Assembly: GCF_001667145.1 (NCBI RefSeq)
Contig: NZ_LZIF01000120.1
Coordinates: 27,360 to 91,359 of the forward strand
Source of the DNA: Mycobacterium sp. 852002-51971_SCH5477799-a
GTDB taxonomy: Bacteria; Actinomycetota; Actinomycetes; Mycobacteriales; Mycobacteriaceae
Direction of reading: 5' to 3'
DNA length: 64,000 nt
The notes under the pieces were generated by a model. It saw nothing but the letters and a program-made list of their open reading frames with translations. It searched no databases and had not been told where the DNA came from. Of this stretch, positions 1 to 9,079 are shown in pieces (the first letter of the stretch is position 1; each line of letters starts with the position of its first letter). The translations under genes and the position numbers were made by a program.

Positions 1-18
1 GTGTCCAACGTGCCAACG

Positions 19-396
19 CTACACAGGATTGGCGTGTCGAGGTGCCCTAAATTGCGGATTGACGTGCGAATGGCCGTGTATCCGGGTCGGTAGCGTCAAT
101 TCATCGCGGTCGACGTAGCTCACGGCGAACGACGGCGCGGCGTGGCGCGGTCCGGCGCTCCCGTTCCCCGGGGCCCCAGGTAGCTGCGCGAGCTCGCGCC
201 GGTGCAGGTATTCGACTGCCTCCGGCATACCTTCGGCGGCCAGCGTGTGCATGTCGACGCCGTCGGCACGCTCGAGGAACTTGTCGACGTCAGCCACCGC
301 GCGGGCGCGGGGGGTGAGGTCGGACTCGAGCCGCCCAAGACCCAGCGCCGCCAGCATCAGCAGCGCCGGAACACCGGCCACCAGCAACCACGACAC
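19..396 (-). CDS. Small single-pass membrane protein, Rv3675-like
   Basis: The product is 125 residues and begins at a GTG. Residues 2-22 are a strongly hydrophobic segment (starting SWLLVAGVPALLM), followed by a charged, probably cytoplasmic tail. Length and position, divergent from nth, match the M. tuberculosis protein Rv3675 as I remember it. The same frame stays open much further upstream, across nth and the next gene, but only as a GC-rich shadow, so the start just before the hydrophobic segment is preferred. Function is unknown; in M. tuberculosis the next gene outward is crp, which lies beyond this edge. Confidence 0.7.
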   Translation of the reverse strand: MSWLLVAGVPALLMLAALGLGRLESDLTPRARAVADVDKFLERADGVDMHTLAAEGMPEAVEYLHRRELAQLPGAPGNGSAGPRHAAPSFAVSYVDRDELTLPTRIHGHSHVNPQFRAPRHANPV

Positions 397-468
397 ATCG
401 AAGAGTAAACATCGCCTTGGATCAACACCGGGTCTCGGCGAGATCACGAAATCAGTACTCTGTCGTAG

Positions 469-1266
469 GTGACAGCGGCAAAGTCGTCCGGGCGTTCGAA
501 ATCGACTCCGGCCCCGCCGGTTGGCGTCGATTCCCGACGTTGGTCCGAAGAAACCCGCGTCGGCCTGGTGCGACGGGCGAGGCGCATGAATCGTGCTCTG
601 GCACAGGCCTTTCCGGACGCCCACTGCGAGCTGGATTTCACGACGCCGCTGGAATTGACGGTCGCCACAATCCTTTCGGCGCAGAGCACCGACAAGCGGG
701 TGAATCTGACGACGCCGGCGCTGTTCAAGCGGTATCCGTCGGCGCTGGATTACGCGCAAGCGGACCGTGCCGAGCTGGAAGACCTGATCCGTCCGACCGG
801 CTTTTTCCGCAATAAGGCGTCCTCGCTGATCGGCCTGGGCCAGGCACTGGTTGAACGGTTCGACGGCGAGGTGCCCTCGACCATGGCCGAACTGGTCACC
901 CTGCCTGGGGTGGGCCGCAAGACGGCCAACGTCATCCTGGGCAACGCGTTCGGGATTCCGGGCATCACGGTCGACACCCATTTCGCGCGGCTGGTGCACC
1001 GGTGGCGCTGGACCGCGGATACGGACCCGGTCAAAATCGAACACTCCGTCGGTGAGCTCATCGAACGCGGCGACTGGACCATGCTGAGCCACCGGGTGAT
1101 CTTCCACGGCCGCCGGGTGTGCCACGCGCGCAAACCGGCGTGCGGCGTCTGCCTGATCGCCAAAGACTGCCCGTCTTTCGGCCTCGGTCCCACCGAGGCG
1201 GCGCTGGCCGCGCCGTTGGTGAAGGGCCCGGAAACCGAGCACCTGCTCGCCCTGGCCGGGCTCTAG
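469..1266 (+). CDS. nth: Endonuclease III (DNA glycosylase/AP lyase)
   Basis: Removes oxidised pyrimidines from DNA and cleaves the abasic site in base-excision repair. The helix-hairpin-helix motif LPGVGRKTANVI (about residues 145-156) carries the catalytic Lys151, and ITVDTHF holds the catalytic Asp169. The C-terminus has the iron-sulfur cysteine pattern C-x6-C-x2-C-x5-C at 218, 225, 228 and 234. The 265-residue product is about 20 longer at the N-terminus than M. tuberculosis Nth; the GTG start has a poor ribosome site, but the only other nearby start (Met40) would cut into the conserved domain. It lies 34 bp upstream of the thioredoxin gene and probably starts the run through marP. Confidence 0.95.
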   Translation: MTAAKSSGRSKSTPAPPVGVDSRRWSEETRVGLVRRARRMNRALAQAFPDAHCELDFTTPLELTVATILSAQSTDKRVNLTTPALFKRYPSALDYAQADRAELEDLIRPTGFFRNKASSLIGLGQALVERFDGEVPSTMAELVTLPGVGRKTANVILGNAFGIPGITVDTHFARLVHRWRWTADTDPVKIEHSVGELIERGDWTMLSHRVIFHGRRVCHARKPACGVCLIAKDCPSFGLGPTEAALAAPLVKGPETEHLLALAGL

Positions 1267-1299
1267 GCCGGTCCGCGAACGACGCGCACTGGGACCGCA

Positions 1300-1956
1300 A
1301 TGCCGACGCTGACCCGCAAGGCTCGCTGGCACATTGCGATCCTGGCGGTGGTGGCGGCGCTGGTCGCGGCGCTGGTCGCGCAGCTGCGCGATGACTCCGC
1401 CTCGACGTCGATGCCCGCGACTGATCAGACGGTGGCCGACCGGGAACACCGCGACGCCGATACGCCCGCTGCATTGTTGGGCCCGCGGCGCCGCGCCAAC
1501 CTGCCGCCATGCCCCGCCGCCGGAACCGGCGACGGACCCGAGGCGCTGCGCGGTGTGACGGTCGATTGCGCCGCCGACGGATCCCCGGTCGACGTCGCGC
1601 GCGCGCTGGCCGGTCGCCGGGTAGTCCTCAACCTGTGGGCGTATTGGTGCGCGCCATGCGCTGCCGAACTGCCCGCGATGGCCGAGTATCAACGGCGGGC
1701 CGGTTCGGACGTGATGGTGGTGACGGTGCATCAAGACGAGAACGAGACCGCGGCGCTGTTGCGGCTGGCCGAGCTCGGTGTGCGCCTGCCGACGTTGCAG
1801 GATGGTCGTCGCCGGGTCGCGGCCGCGCTGCGGGTGGTAAATGTGATGCCCGCGACGGTGGTCCTTCGACCGGACGGTAGCGTTGCCCAAACGCTGCCAC
1901 GAGCTTTCAACACTGCCGATGAGATCGCGGCCGCGATCGACAACGACAGGGGATAA
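1300..1956 (+). CDS. Membrane-anchored thioredoxin-fold protein (TlpA/ResA type), Rv3673c-like
   Basis: An N-terminal transmembrane anchor (about residues 10-27) leads into an extracytoplasmic thioredoxin domain with the redox motif WCAPC (Cys117 and Cys120) after the strand VVLNLWAYW. A cis-proline region, VMPATVVLRPDG, follows near the end. Two more cysteines (71 and 90) lie between the anchor and the domain and could form a structural disulfide. This layout suits a thiol-disulfide oxidoreductase acting on secreted proteins. It sits between nth and a Nudix hydrolase, as in M. tuberculosis. Its substrate cannot be read from the sequence. Confidence 0.88.
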   Translation: MPTLTRKARWHIAILAVVAALVAALVAQLRDDSASTSMPATDQTVADREHRDADTPAALLGPRRRANLPPCPAAGTGDGPEALRGVTVDCAADGSPVDVARALAGRRVVLNLWAYWCAPCAAELPAMAEYQRRAGSDVMVVTVHQDENETAALLRLAELGVRLPTLQDGRRRVAAALRVVNVMPATVVLRPDGSVAQTLPRAFNTADEIAAAIDNDRG

Positions 1957-1985
1957 GCGGACACATTGAACCGACTGGAGGGGCC

Positions 1986-2801
1986 GTGAGTGCTGGGGGT
2001 TCGCCCCTGCGGAATGGGGACCCCGCCCCCGCGCGCGAGACCGTTCCGCTGAGGCCTGACGCCTGTCCGTCGTGGCTGCGTCCGCTGGTCGACAAAGTCG
2101 ACGACGTTCCCGACGCGGCTCGGCGCCGCCTGCCGGCCGACGTGCTGGCGATGATCACCAGCAAGGCCGTGTCGGCGGTGGCCACGCTGCGCGGTGCCAA
2201 CCGCGAGGCGGCCGTTCTGGTCTTGTTCTCCGGTCCGGAATCCGGCCCGCCAGACGGCGGTTTCCCCGACGAGGCCGACCTGCTGGTCACCGTGCGGGCA
2301 TCGACTCTGCGCCACCACGCCGGGCAGGCGGCATTCCCCGGCGGCGCCGCCGATCCCACCGACCAAGGTCCCGTGGATACCGCCTTACGCGAGGCCCGCG
2401 AGGAAACCGGCATCGACGTCAGCAGGCTGTATCCCTTGGCGACGATGGAAAAGATGTTCATCGCGCCGTCGCAGTTTCACGTGGTCCCGGTGCTGGCGTA
2501 CTCGCCGGATCCCGGCCCCGTGGGCGTCGTCGACGAGGCCGAGACAGCGATCGTGGCGCGAGTTCCGTTGCGCGCCTTCATCAATCCGGACAACCGGCTG
2601 ATGGTGTACCGCGGCGATCTCGGCCGACGGTGGGCCGGCCCGGCGTTTCTGCTCAACGAGATGCTGGTCTGGGGATTCACCGGTCAGGTGATTTCCGCGC
2701 TGCTCGACGTCGCCGGCTGGGCCCAACCGTGGGACACCACCGACGAGCGCGAGCTGGACGCGGCGATGGCGCTGGTCGGCGACGGTGGTGGGTCTCGATG
2801 A
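1986..2801 (+). CDS. Nudix hydrolase, CoA pyrophosphohydrolase subfamily (Rv3672c-like)
   Basis: The GTG start lies 29 bp after the thioredoxin gene. The segment LRHHAGQAAFPGG followed by DPTD and REAREETGID combines the CoA-pyrophosphatase signature with the Nudix box. The first Nudix glutamate is not in its usual place, which I recall is also true of NUDT7-type enzymes. The family cleaves CoA and its derivatives to 4'-phosphopantetheine and adenosine 3',5'-bisphosphate. About 100 residues precede the Nudix strand. The stop overlaps the marP start (ATGA), suggesting translational coupling; substrate preference is inferred from family only. Confidence 0.88.
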   Translation: MSAGGSPLRNGDPAPARETVPLRPDACPSWLRPLVDKVDDVPDAARRRLPADVLAMITSKAVSAVATLRGANREAAVLVLFSGPESGPPDGGFPDEADLLVTVRASTLRHHAGQAAFPGGAADPTDQGPVDTALREAREETGIDVSRLYPLATMEKMFIAPSQFHVVPVLAYSPDPGPVGVVDEAETAIVARVPLRAFINPDNRLMVYRGDLGRRWAGPAFLLNEMLVWGFTGQVISALLDVAGWAQPWDTTDERELDAAMALVGDGGGSR

Positions 2802-4000
2802 ATTCCATGACTCCGTCACAGTGGCTGGATGTCGCCGTCCTCGCGGTCGCTTTCATCGCGGCGATCTCCGGCTGGCGGTCGGGCGCGCTGGGGTCGTTGC
2901 TGTCGTTCGTCGGGGTTTTGCTCGGCGCGATCGCGGGTGTGCTGCTGGCACCCCACTTGGTCAGCCACATCGCCGCGCCGCGCGCGAAATTGTTTGCCGC
3001 ACTGTTCCTGATCCTCGCGCTCGTCGTCGTCGGCGAGGTCGCCGGTGTCGTGCTCGGACGCGCCGTGCGCGGCGCAATCCGCAGCCGGTCCATCCGAACG
3101 GTCGACTCGGTCATCGGGGTGGCGGTCCAGTTGGTTGTGGTGCTGACCGCCGCGTGGTTGTTGGCGACGCCGCTGACCCAGTCCAAGGACCAGCCGGAAC
3201 TGGCCGCCGCGGTCCGCGGTTCGCGAGTGCTGGCCCGCGTCAACGACGTCGCGCCGCCCTGGCTCAAGACGGTGCCCAAGCGGTTGTCCGCGCTGCTGAA
3301 CACCTCCGGTTTGCCCGCGGTGCTGGAGCCGTTCAGCCGCACCCCGGTCATTCCCGTCGCATCTCCTGATCCCGAGCTGGCCGGCAATCCGGTGGTGCAG
3401 GCCACCGCTCCCAGCGTGGTCAAGGTTCGCAGCCTGGCACCCAGCTGCCAGAAAGTGTTGGAGGGCAGCGGATTTGTGATCGCACCCGACCGGGTGATGA
3501 CCAACGCGCACGTGGTGGCCGGCTCGAACAGCGTTCAGATCTACGCCAGCGGCAATCCCCTCGATGCCACCGTGGTGTCCTACGATCCGGCGGTCGACAT
3601 CGCGATCCTGGCCGTCCCCAACTTACCGCCGCCCCCGCTGGCCTTCGCCCAGGGTGACGCGAAAACCGGTGCCAGCGTTGTGGTTCTGGGTTATCCCGGA
3701 GGCGGGAACTTCACCGCGACCCCGGCCAGGATCCGCGAGCTGATCAAGTTGAGCGGACCCGACATTTACCGTGATCCCGCACCCGTCACCCGTGACGTCT
3801 ATACGATCAGAGCCAGTGTGGAGCAAGGAAATTCGGGTGGACCATTGATCGATCTCGACGGTCACGTGCTTGGCGTGGTGTTCGGTGCGGCGGTCGACGA
3901 CCCCGACACCGGGTTCGTGTTGACCGCCGACGAGGTGGCAAGTCAGTTGTCCAGGATCGGTGACACCCAACTGGTGGGAACCGGGTCCTGCGTTGGCTGA
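2798..4000 (+). CDS. marP: Membrane-anchored periplasmic serine protease MarP
   Basis: About four transmembrane helices in residues 10-125 (CvpA-like) anchor a chymotrypsin-fold protease domain in the periplasm. The triad is visible as His238 (TNAHVV), Asp267 (PAVDIAIL) and Ser346 (GNSGGP). Cys217 and Cys398 match the redox-sensing disulfide pair known in M. tuberculosis MarP, whose triad is numbered three residues lower. The 400-residue product is close to the 397 of the M. tuberculosis protein. MarP is needed to survive acid stress, in part by activating the peptidoglycan hydrolase RipA. The start is fixed by the ATGA overlap with the Nudix gene. Confidence 0.95.
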   Translation: MNSMTPSQWLDVAVLAVAFIAAISGWRSGALGSLLSFVGVLLGAIAGVLLAPHLVSHIAAPRAKLFAALFLILALVVVGEVAGVVLGRAVRGAIRSRSIRTVDSVIGVAVQLVVVLTAAWLLATPLTQSKDQPELAAAVRGSRVLARVNDVAPPWLKTVPKRLSALLNTSGLPAVLEPFSRTPVIPVASPDPELAGNPVVQATAPSVVKVRSLAPSCQKVLEGSGFVIAPDRVMTNAHVVAGSNSVQIYASGNPLDATVVSYDPAVDIAILAVPNLPPPPLAFAQGDAKTGASVVVLGYPGGGNFTATPARIRELIKLSGPDIYRDPAPVTRDVYTIRASVEQGNSGGPLIDLDGHVLGVVFGAAVDDPDTGFVLTADEVASQLSRIGDTQLVGTGSCVG

Positions 4001-4010
4001 GCGGCCGCGC

Positions 4011-4970
4011 CTATCGCGCCCGGGTCAGGTGCACCTGTTCCAGGAATTTCGTCAGGTGCCTATTGATTTCCTCGGGTGCCTCTTCGTGGCTGAAATGCCC
4101 TGCGCCCGCGATAGATACGTAGCGTCCCTGCGGCGCGTAGCGCCGCGTGCGGTCGACCGGGTCGGCCAGCACGTAGGGATCCGCCTCGCCGCGCAGGTGT
4201 AGCAGCGGCACGCTGAGCTGCTGACTCATCGATTTCATGAAACGCCGGCCTTCATCGCGCAGCTGGCTGCGCGCCGCCCAGCGCTGATATTCGAGGGCGC
4301 TGTGCGCGGCCGCCGGGATTTGGATCGCCGTCCGCAAATGGCCGATGGTCTCGGAGAAGTCTTCGGAGGCAAGCCATTTGCCGCAGCTGCGACTTCGGAC
4401 CAGGCGTTCGATCTCGGCGGCGTTGTCCCGGGTCAACAGCCGCTCTGGCCACAACGGGATCTGGTATTGCAGCAACGTCGGCAAAAGCGCATAACCCTGG
4501 TCGCGCCGCGTCAACGTGGAGCGCCGCAACGCCGCCGGATGCGGAGCACTGATCAGCGCGATCGCCGACACCAGCCGCGGATGCAACAACGCGGTGGCCC
4601 AGCAGCCCAGCCCGCCGTCGGCGTGACCCACCAAGGTCGCCGAGGAGTGCCCCAACGCACGAATGAGTCCGGCGGTGTCGCCGGCCATCGTCCAGCCGTC
4701 GTAGCCGCGGGGTGGCTTATCGCTGCCGCCATAGCCGCGCAGGTCGACGGCGATCACCCGCGCGCCGCGCAGACCGCGGAGCTGATGACGCCAGGACCAC
4801 CAGAACGACCCGAAACCGTGCAGCAGCATGACAAGCGGGCGGGCGGTTGCAGGCGGGCCGTCGGCGTCGTTGAGACCTTCGACGACGTGGAAGCGGATGC
4901 CGTTGGCATGGACATCGAGATGGCGCCACGGCCCCTCGATGCGCGCTACCGACGGATCCGGCGGTGCCAT
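4011..4970 (-). CDS. ephE: Alpha/beta hydrolase, epoxide hydrolase-like (EphE)
   Basis: The alpha/beta-hydrolase fold is shown by the oxyanion motif HGFG (about residue 51), the nucleophile elbow VGHADGG with Asp118 as the likely nucleophile, the acid in RGEADPYV, and the base His in GAGHFSHEEA. An Asp nucleophile fits epoxide hydrolases or haloalkane dehalogenases rather than esterases. The position next to marP and the 319-residue length match Rv3670 (ephE). The start codon follows directly on the stop of the upstream membrane-protein gene, so the two are co-transcribed. The natural substrate is unknown. Confidence 0.85.
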   Translation of the reverse strand: MAPPDPSVARIEGPWRHLDVHANGIRFHVVEGLNDADGPPATARPLVMLLHGFGSFWWSWRHQLRGLRGARVIAVDLRGYGGSDKPPRGYDGWTMAGDTAGLIRALGHSSATLVGHADGGLGCWATALLHPRLVSAIALISAPHPAALRRSTLTRRDQGYALLPTLLQYQIPLWPERLLTRDNAAEIERLVRSRSCGKWLASEDFSETIGHLRTAIQIPAAAHSALEYQRWAARSQLRDEGRRFMKSMSQQLSVPLLHLRGEADPYVLADPVDRTRRYAPQGRYVSIAGAGHFSHEEAPEEINRHLTKFLEQVHLTRAR

Positions 4971-5513
4971 CTACCAACCCGATGGATCGCCGGACGCGCC
5001 GTCTCCGGGCTTCGCGTGCCTGACAGGCGGTTCGGGGAGCTGCTTGGCACCGCCGGGCGCCTTGTCGTGGCCCGGCGTGAGCGCGGTGCGCGTTTCCTTG
5101 ACCGATTCGATGGTCTGACGCGGCCCGCGGATCCGGCGCACCTTGAGGAAGCCCAGCAGCGCCAAGAGGGCGCCGGTTACCACCATGATCCCGAACACGA
5201 TCAGATAGGAGACCCAGCGCCACAGCCAGGTGTCGAGCAGCTCGGCGACGAAGAAGAAGAAAAAGAAGGTGGAGTAGAACAGCACCACCAGCGCCGCGAT
5301 GAAGAAGACGCTTCCCGTGAGACCCTTTTTGACGTCGCGGGTAATTTCGGCGCGGGCCAGTTCGACTTCGGCCCGCACCAGCGTGGAGACCTGGGTCGTC
5401 GCATCCTTGATCAGATCACCGATCGACGGCTCGGCGGGCTTGGCATGCGGATCCGTCAGCGGAATCGTGGTCAGGGTGTTGGGCACACCGTTCTTGTCAT
5501 CGGCTTTGCTCAC
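4971..5513 (-). CDS. Holin-like membrane protein (phage holin superfamily III type), Rv3669-like
   Basis: The 180-residue protein has an acidic soluble N-terminus, an amphipathic stretch (about 30-60), two strong transmembrane helices around 70-95 and 100-130, and a basic, proline-rich tail. The second helix pair includes the unusual run TFFFFFFV. This resembles the actinobacterial phage-holin-III/DUF1469-type proteins; despite the name, no lytic role is established for them. It starts at GTG and abuts ephE. In M. tuberculosis the equivalent gene sits between the ephE homologue and the secreted protease gene. Confidence 0.75.
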   Translation of the reverse strand: MSKADDKNGVPNTLTTIPLTDPHAKPAEPSIGDLIKDATTQVSTLVRAEVELARAEITRDVKKGLTGSVFFIAALVVLFYSTFFFFFFVAELLDTWLWRWVSYLIVFGIMVVTGALLALLGFLKVRRIRGPRQTIESVKETRTALTPGHDKAPGGAKQLPEPPVRHAKPGDGASGDPSGW

Positions 5514-5765
5514 AGACGGTCCTCTTTCGTCATCGCCGGCTCGCTGTCATCGCGGTTCATGTTGCCATGTGGTGCGATGACATACGAGGCCAGCCGAGCA
5601 CTCCGCCGCGCGATTGGACTCCCCACGGCCAGTTCGGTTCGGCCAGAGGGCCGTCGGTGACGCGGCGCGGCCGACGCGCTTTCTTCAGAACGAGACATCA
5701 CATCCCGGACGATTACACTCGGCCAAGCCGGTCGCGATGTCCGGCCTACCGATAGGAGTGGGGCT

Positions 5766-6464
5766 GTGCGGAGGGCGCACCGATGCTTCGTATTGGCGAT
5801 GGTCGCCCTGCTCGTTGCCGCCGTGGGTTCGTTTGCCCGCGCCGCTGCCGCCGACGTCCGCATCCCGATGGGCGGTGGTGCGGGCATCGTCATCAACGGC
5901 GACACCATGTGCACCCTGACCACCATCGGCGGCGATGCCGCCGGTGAGCTGATCGGTTTCACCTCCGCGCACTGCGGCGGCCCGGGAGCACAGGTCACCG
6001 CCGAGGGCGCGGAGAACGCGGGCGTATTGGGCACCATGGTGGCGGGTAACGACAACCTCGACTACGCGGTGATCAAGTTCGACCCGGCCAAGGTGACACC
6101 GGTGGCCAACTTCAACGGCTTTTTGATCACCGGCATCGGTCCGGACCCCGCCTTCGGCGAGATCGCTTGCAAACAGGGCCGCACCACCGGCAATTCGTGC
6201 GGTGTCACCTGGGGCATGGGTCAATCACCGGGCACCATCGTCATGCAGGTTTGTGGTCAGCCGGGCGACTCCGGCGCGCCGGTCACCGTCAACAATCTAT
6301 TGGTCGGGATGATCCACGGAGCGTTCAGCGACAACCTGCCGACCTGCATCATCAAATACATCCCGCTGCACACGCCGGCCGTGGTCCAGTCGTTCAACGC
6401 GATCTTGGGCGACATCAACGCCAAACATCGGCCCGGTGCGGGGTTCAGCCCGCTGCCGGGCTGA
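5766..6464 (+). CDS. Secreted chymotrypsin-like serine protease, Rv3668c-like
   Basis: A Sec signal peptide (residues 1-28, positive start then VLAMVALLVAAVGSFARA) precedes a compact S1-type protease domain. The triad can be read as His69 (FTSAHC), Asp99 (NLDYAVIKF) and Ser169 (QPGDSGAP). Cys49/Cys70 and Cys135/Cys145/Cys163 are available for disulfides. The mature enzyme is about 200 residues with no other domain, so it is probably released or loosely wall-associated. Translation starts at GTG. It ends 11 bp before the convergent acs gene. The substrate is unknown. Confidence 0.88.
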   Translation: MRRAHRCFVLAMVALLVAAVGSFARAAAADVRIPMGGGAGIVINGDTMCTLTTIGGDAAGELIGFTSAHCGGPGAQVTAEGAENAGVLGTMVAGNDNLDYAVIKFDPAKVTPVANFNGFLITGIGPDPAFGEIACKQGRTTGNSCGVTWGMGQSPGTIVMQVCGQPGDSGAPVTVNNLLVGMIHGAFSDNLPTCIIKYIPLHTPAVVQSFNAILGDINAKHRPGAGFSPLPG

Positions 6465-6475
6465 ACGGGCAGCGA

Positions 6476-8425
6476 CTACTTCGCCGCCCTGATCGCGTCG
6501 AAGACGTCGGGATCCAGCAGCGTGGACGTGTCACCCAATTCGCGGTTTTCGGCGATGTCGCGTAACAGCCTGCGCATGATCTTGCCGCTGCGGGTCTTGG
6601 GTAGCTCGGGCACCACGTGAACCTCGCGTGGGCGGGCGATCGGTGAGATCTCCCGGGCCACCTCGACGCGCAATTCGTCGACGATCCCGTCGTGCACTTG
6701 GTGATCGCCACGCAGGACGACGAACGCGCAGATGGCCTGGCCGGTGGTCGCATCGGTCGCCCCGACCACCGCCGCCTCGGCCACCGAAGCGTGGCCGACC
6801 AGCGCCGACTCCACCTCGGCGGTCGACAGCCGATGCCCCGACACGTTCATCACGTCGTCGATGCGGCCCACCACCCAGATGGCGCCGTCGCGGTCGTAAT
6901 AGGCGCTGTCGCCGGCGAAATACCAGCCCTGCTCGGCGAATCTGGACCAGTAGGTCTCGACGTATCGTTCCGGATCGCCCCAGATGCCGCGCAGCATGGA
7001 CGGCCACGGCCGGTCCAAGACCAGGTAGCCGGTGATGTGCTCCTCCTTGTGGACGGCCGGCTTCAGGTCATCGCCGTGGTCATCGACGATCTTGGCCGAG
7101 ATGCCGGGCAGCGGCCTCATCGCCGAACCGGGCTTGGCCGCAGCGACTCCGGGCAGCGGGGAGATCATCGTGGCGCCAGTTTCGGTCTGCCACCAGGTGT
7201 CCACGATCGGGAGGCTCTCGGCGCCGATCACCTTGTGATACCAGCGCCACGCCTCGGGATTGATCGGTTCACCGACCGTGCCCAGCAGTCGCAGGCTGGA
7301 CAGGTCGTGCGCGTCGGGAATCTCGCGACCCCACTTCATGAACGTGCGGATCAGCGTGGGTGCAGTGTAATAGATTGTCACACCGAGCTTTTCGATGATT
7401 TCGAAATGCCGGTGCTGAGTGGGCGAGTCGGGCGTGCCCTCGTAGAGCACCTCGGTGACACCGTTGGCCAGCGGACCGTAGACGCCGTAGGTGTGGCCGG
7501 TGACCCAGCCGATGTCGGCGGTGCACCAGAAGACGTCGCTTTCGGCCTTGATGTCAAAGACGTAGTAATGCGTATAGGCGGCATGGGTCAGGTAGCCGCC
7601 GCTGGTGTGCACGATGCCCTTGGGCTTGCCGGTGGTTCCCGAGGTGTACAGCAGGAACAGCGGCTGCTCGGCGTCGAACGGTTCCGGGGTGTGTTCGGCC
7701 GGTGCCGCGTCGACGACGTCGTGCCACCACAGGTCACGGTCGTCGTTCCAGGACACGTCAATTCCCGTGCGCCGCACCACAAGTACGTGCTCGACGGGGC
7801 TGTCGCCGGCGCTGACGGCCTCATCGGCCGCGTCCTTCAACGGCGCCGGCTTGCCGCGGCGGAACTGGCCGTCGCTGGTGATCACCAGCTTGGCCTGGGC
7901 GTCGGCGATGCGGGCCTGCAGCGCCTTGGCGGTGAAGCCGGCGAACACCACGCTGTGCATGAGACCCAGGCGCGCGCAGGCCAGCATCGCGATCACCGCC
8001 TCGGGAATCAGCGGCAGGTAGATCGCGACCCGGTCGCCGGCGACCAGGCCGAGGTCGGTCAGCGCGTTGGCCGCTTTACAAACTTCGGCCTGCAGGTCGC
8101 AATAGGTCAGGCTGCGGCTGTCGCCGGGTTCACCCTCCCAGTGGATGGCGACCCGGTCCCCGTGCCCGGCCTCCACGTGGCGGTCGACGCAGTTGTAGGC
8201 GACGTTGAGCTTGCCGTCGGCGAACCACTTGGCGAACGGCGCTTCGGACCAGTCCAACACCTCGGTGAACGGCGTAGCCCACGCGAGCCGATTGGCCTGC
8301 TTCGTCCAAAACGCCAACCAGTCGTCGTCGGCCTCGCGGTACAGTTCCTCGCCGGCGTTGGCCTGTTCGGCGAACTGCGCCGGCGGTGGATACGACGACG
8401 GGCCCGCGGAATTGGTGGCGGTCAC
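6476..8425 (-). CDS. acs: Acetyl-CoA synthetase
   Basis: Makes acetyl-CoA from acetate, ATP and CoA through an acetyl-adenylate. The adenylate-forming core is plain: P-loop-like YTSGTTGKPKG, WCTADIGWVTGH, TWWQTETG, and the C-terminal PKTRSGKIMRR whose lysine is the one known to be regulated by acetylation in this family. The GTG start at 8425 is chosen because AGGAGAG lies 8 bp upstream and the 649-residue product then matches M. tuberculosis Acs (651). The longer open frame upstream has no family resemblance. Confidence 0.95.
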   Translation of the reverse strand: MTATNSAGPSSYPPPAQFAEQANAGEELYREADDDWLAFWTKQANRLAWATPFTEVLDWSEAPFAKWFADGKLNVAYNCVDRHVEAGHGDRVAIHWEGEPGDSRSLTYCDLQAEVCKAANALTDLGLVAGDRVAIYLPLIPEAVIAMLACARLGLMHSVVFAGFTAKALQARIADAQAKLVITSDGQFRRGKPAPLKDAADEAVSAGDSPVEHVLVVRRTGIDVSWNDDRDLWWHDVVDAAPAEHTPEPFDAEQPLFLLYTSGTTGKPKGIVHTSGGYLTHAAYTHYYVFDIKAESDVFWCTADIGWVTGHTYGVYGPLANGVTEVLYEGTPDSPTQHRHFEIIEKLGVTIYYTAPTLIRTFMKWGREIPDAHDLSSLRLLGTVGEPINPEAWRWYHKVIGAESLPIVDTWWQTETGATMISPLPGVAAAKPGSAMRPLPGISAKIVDDHGDDLKPAVHKEEHITGYLVLDRPWPSMLRGIWGDPERYVETYWSRFAEQGWYFAGDSAYYDRDGAIWVVGRIDDVMNVSGHRLSTAEVESALVGHASVAEAAVVGATDATTGQAICAFVVLRGDHQVHDGIVDELRVEVAREISPIARPREVHVVPELPKTRSGKIMRRLLRDIAENRELGDTSTLLDPDVFDAIRAAK

Positions 8426-8597
8426 TGGCTTCTCTCCTGTGTCGGGACTGCGCCGTTGGAGTGGCGTCACGCTGTCGGCCGACTGCGAGCCTAGCCGGGT
8501 GACGCGTAGCTGTGCGAGTGCTAGCTGCGGGCGCCAATCCTGGGTCAAGTCTGCCCTCATGCCGGATGATCACCCGTGTGCCGGGTCATGGGCGGTG

Positions 8598-8935
8598 CGT
8601 CCGCCGACTAGTCCCCGGTTTTGCCGCGGCCACAACGATGTACGCGATGGCCACCCTGTTCCGGCCATGCCGCTGGAAAGCGGCGAGGAGGCCACGCCCT
8701 GCCGGTCAGACCAGGTCGCCGTCACCGCCTTCCCGGCAGAAAGCGCGGTGGGTCATCGCGCGGTGACGTTGATGTTCGCGCTCGCCGGCGGCGCCGAGCC
8801 GTGCACGCTGACCGGATACCCCTGGGTGGATTCGGGCGCCGGCGGGTCACCGATTCACGCCCGGCCCACGCCGCGTGGCTACGGCAGCGGCGCTGCCTGC
8901 GATTTGCAGTTGCATCCATCACCGCGGCGACATAA
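8598..8935 (+). pseudogene. Decayed DUF4232-type secreted protein gene
   Basis: In one frame, 8690-8880 encodes TPCRSDQVAVTA, then HRAVTLMFALAGGAEPCTLT and GYPWVDSGAGGSPIHARPTP, a pattern I recognise from mycobacterial DUF4232 exported proteins. The frame then jumps from RGYGSG straight to ACDLQLHP, which resembles the family's extreme C-terminus, so the middle of the domain appears deleted. A possible signal peptide (GFAAATTMYAMATLF) lies just upstream in a different frame. There is no intact start or proper stop. The family is usually lipoprotein-like or secreted, with unknown function. The remnant sits in the accessory insert between acs and dppA. Confidence 0.6.
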
Positions 8936-9079
8936 ACGATTTCACGACCGGCCGTTTGCCGGTCTAGTGGCTTCGGCGAAGCGCACCCGCAGTTCGGCGA
9001 TCAGCAGGGCTTCGATGCAGGTGCTGGCCGGGCCGGAGCCTGAAGGTTAAGCCGACGTCGAGATCAGGGTCGGCCCACG

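Noticed and set aside
397..1890. 623-codon minus-strand open frame spanning nth and the thioredoxin gene
   Set aside because: Only its last 125 codons look like a protein. The rest is antisense to two well-supported genes and has Arg/Gln/His-rich low-quality composition typical of GC-rich shadow frames.
2300..2420. Possible inactive Nudix hydrolase because the first Nudix glutamate is missing
   Set aside because: The GG..DPTD spacing followed by REAREETG matches the CoA-pyrophosphohydrolase subfamily, where that position also varies.
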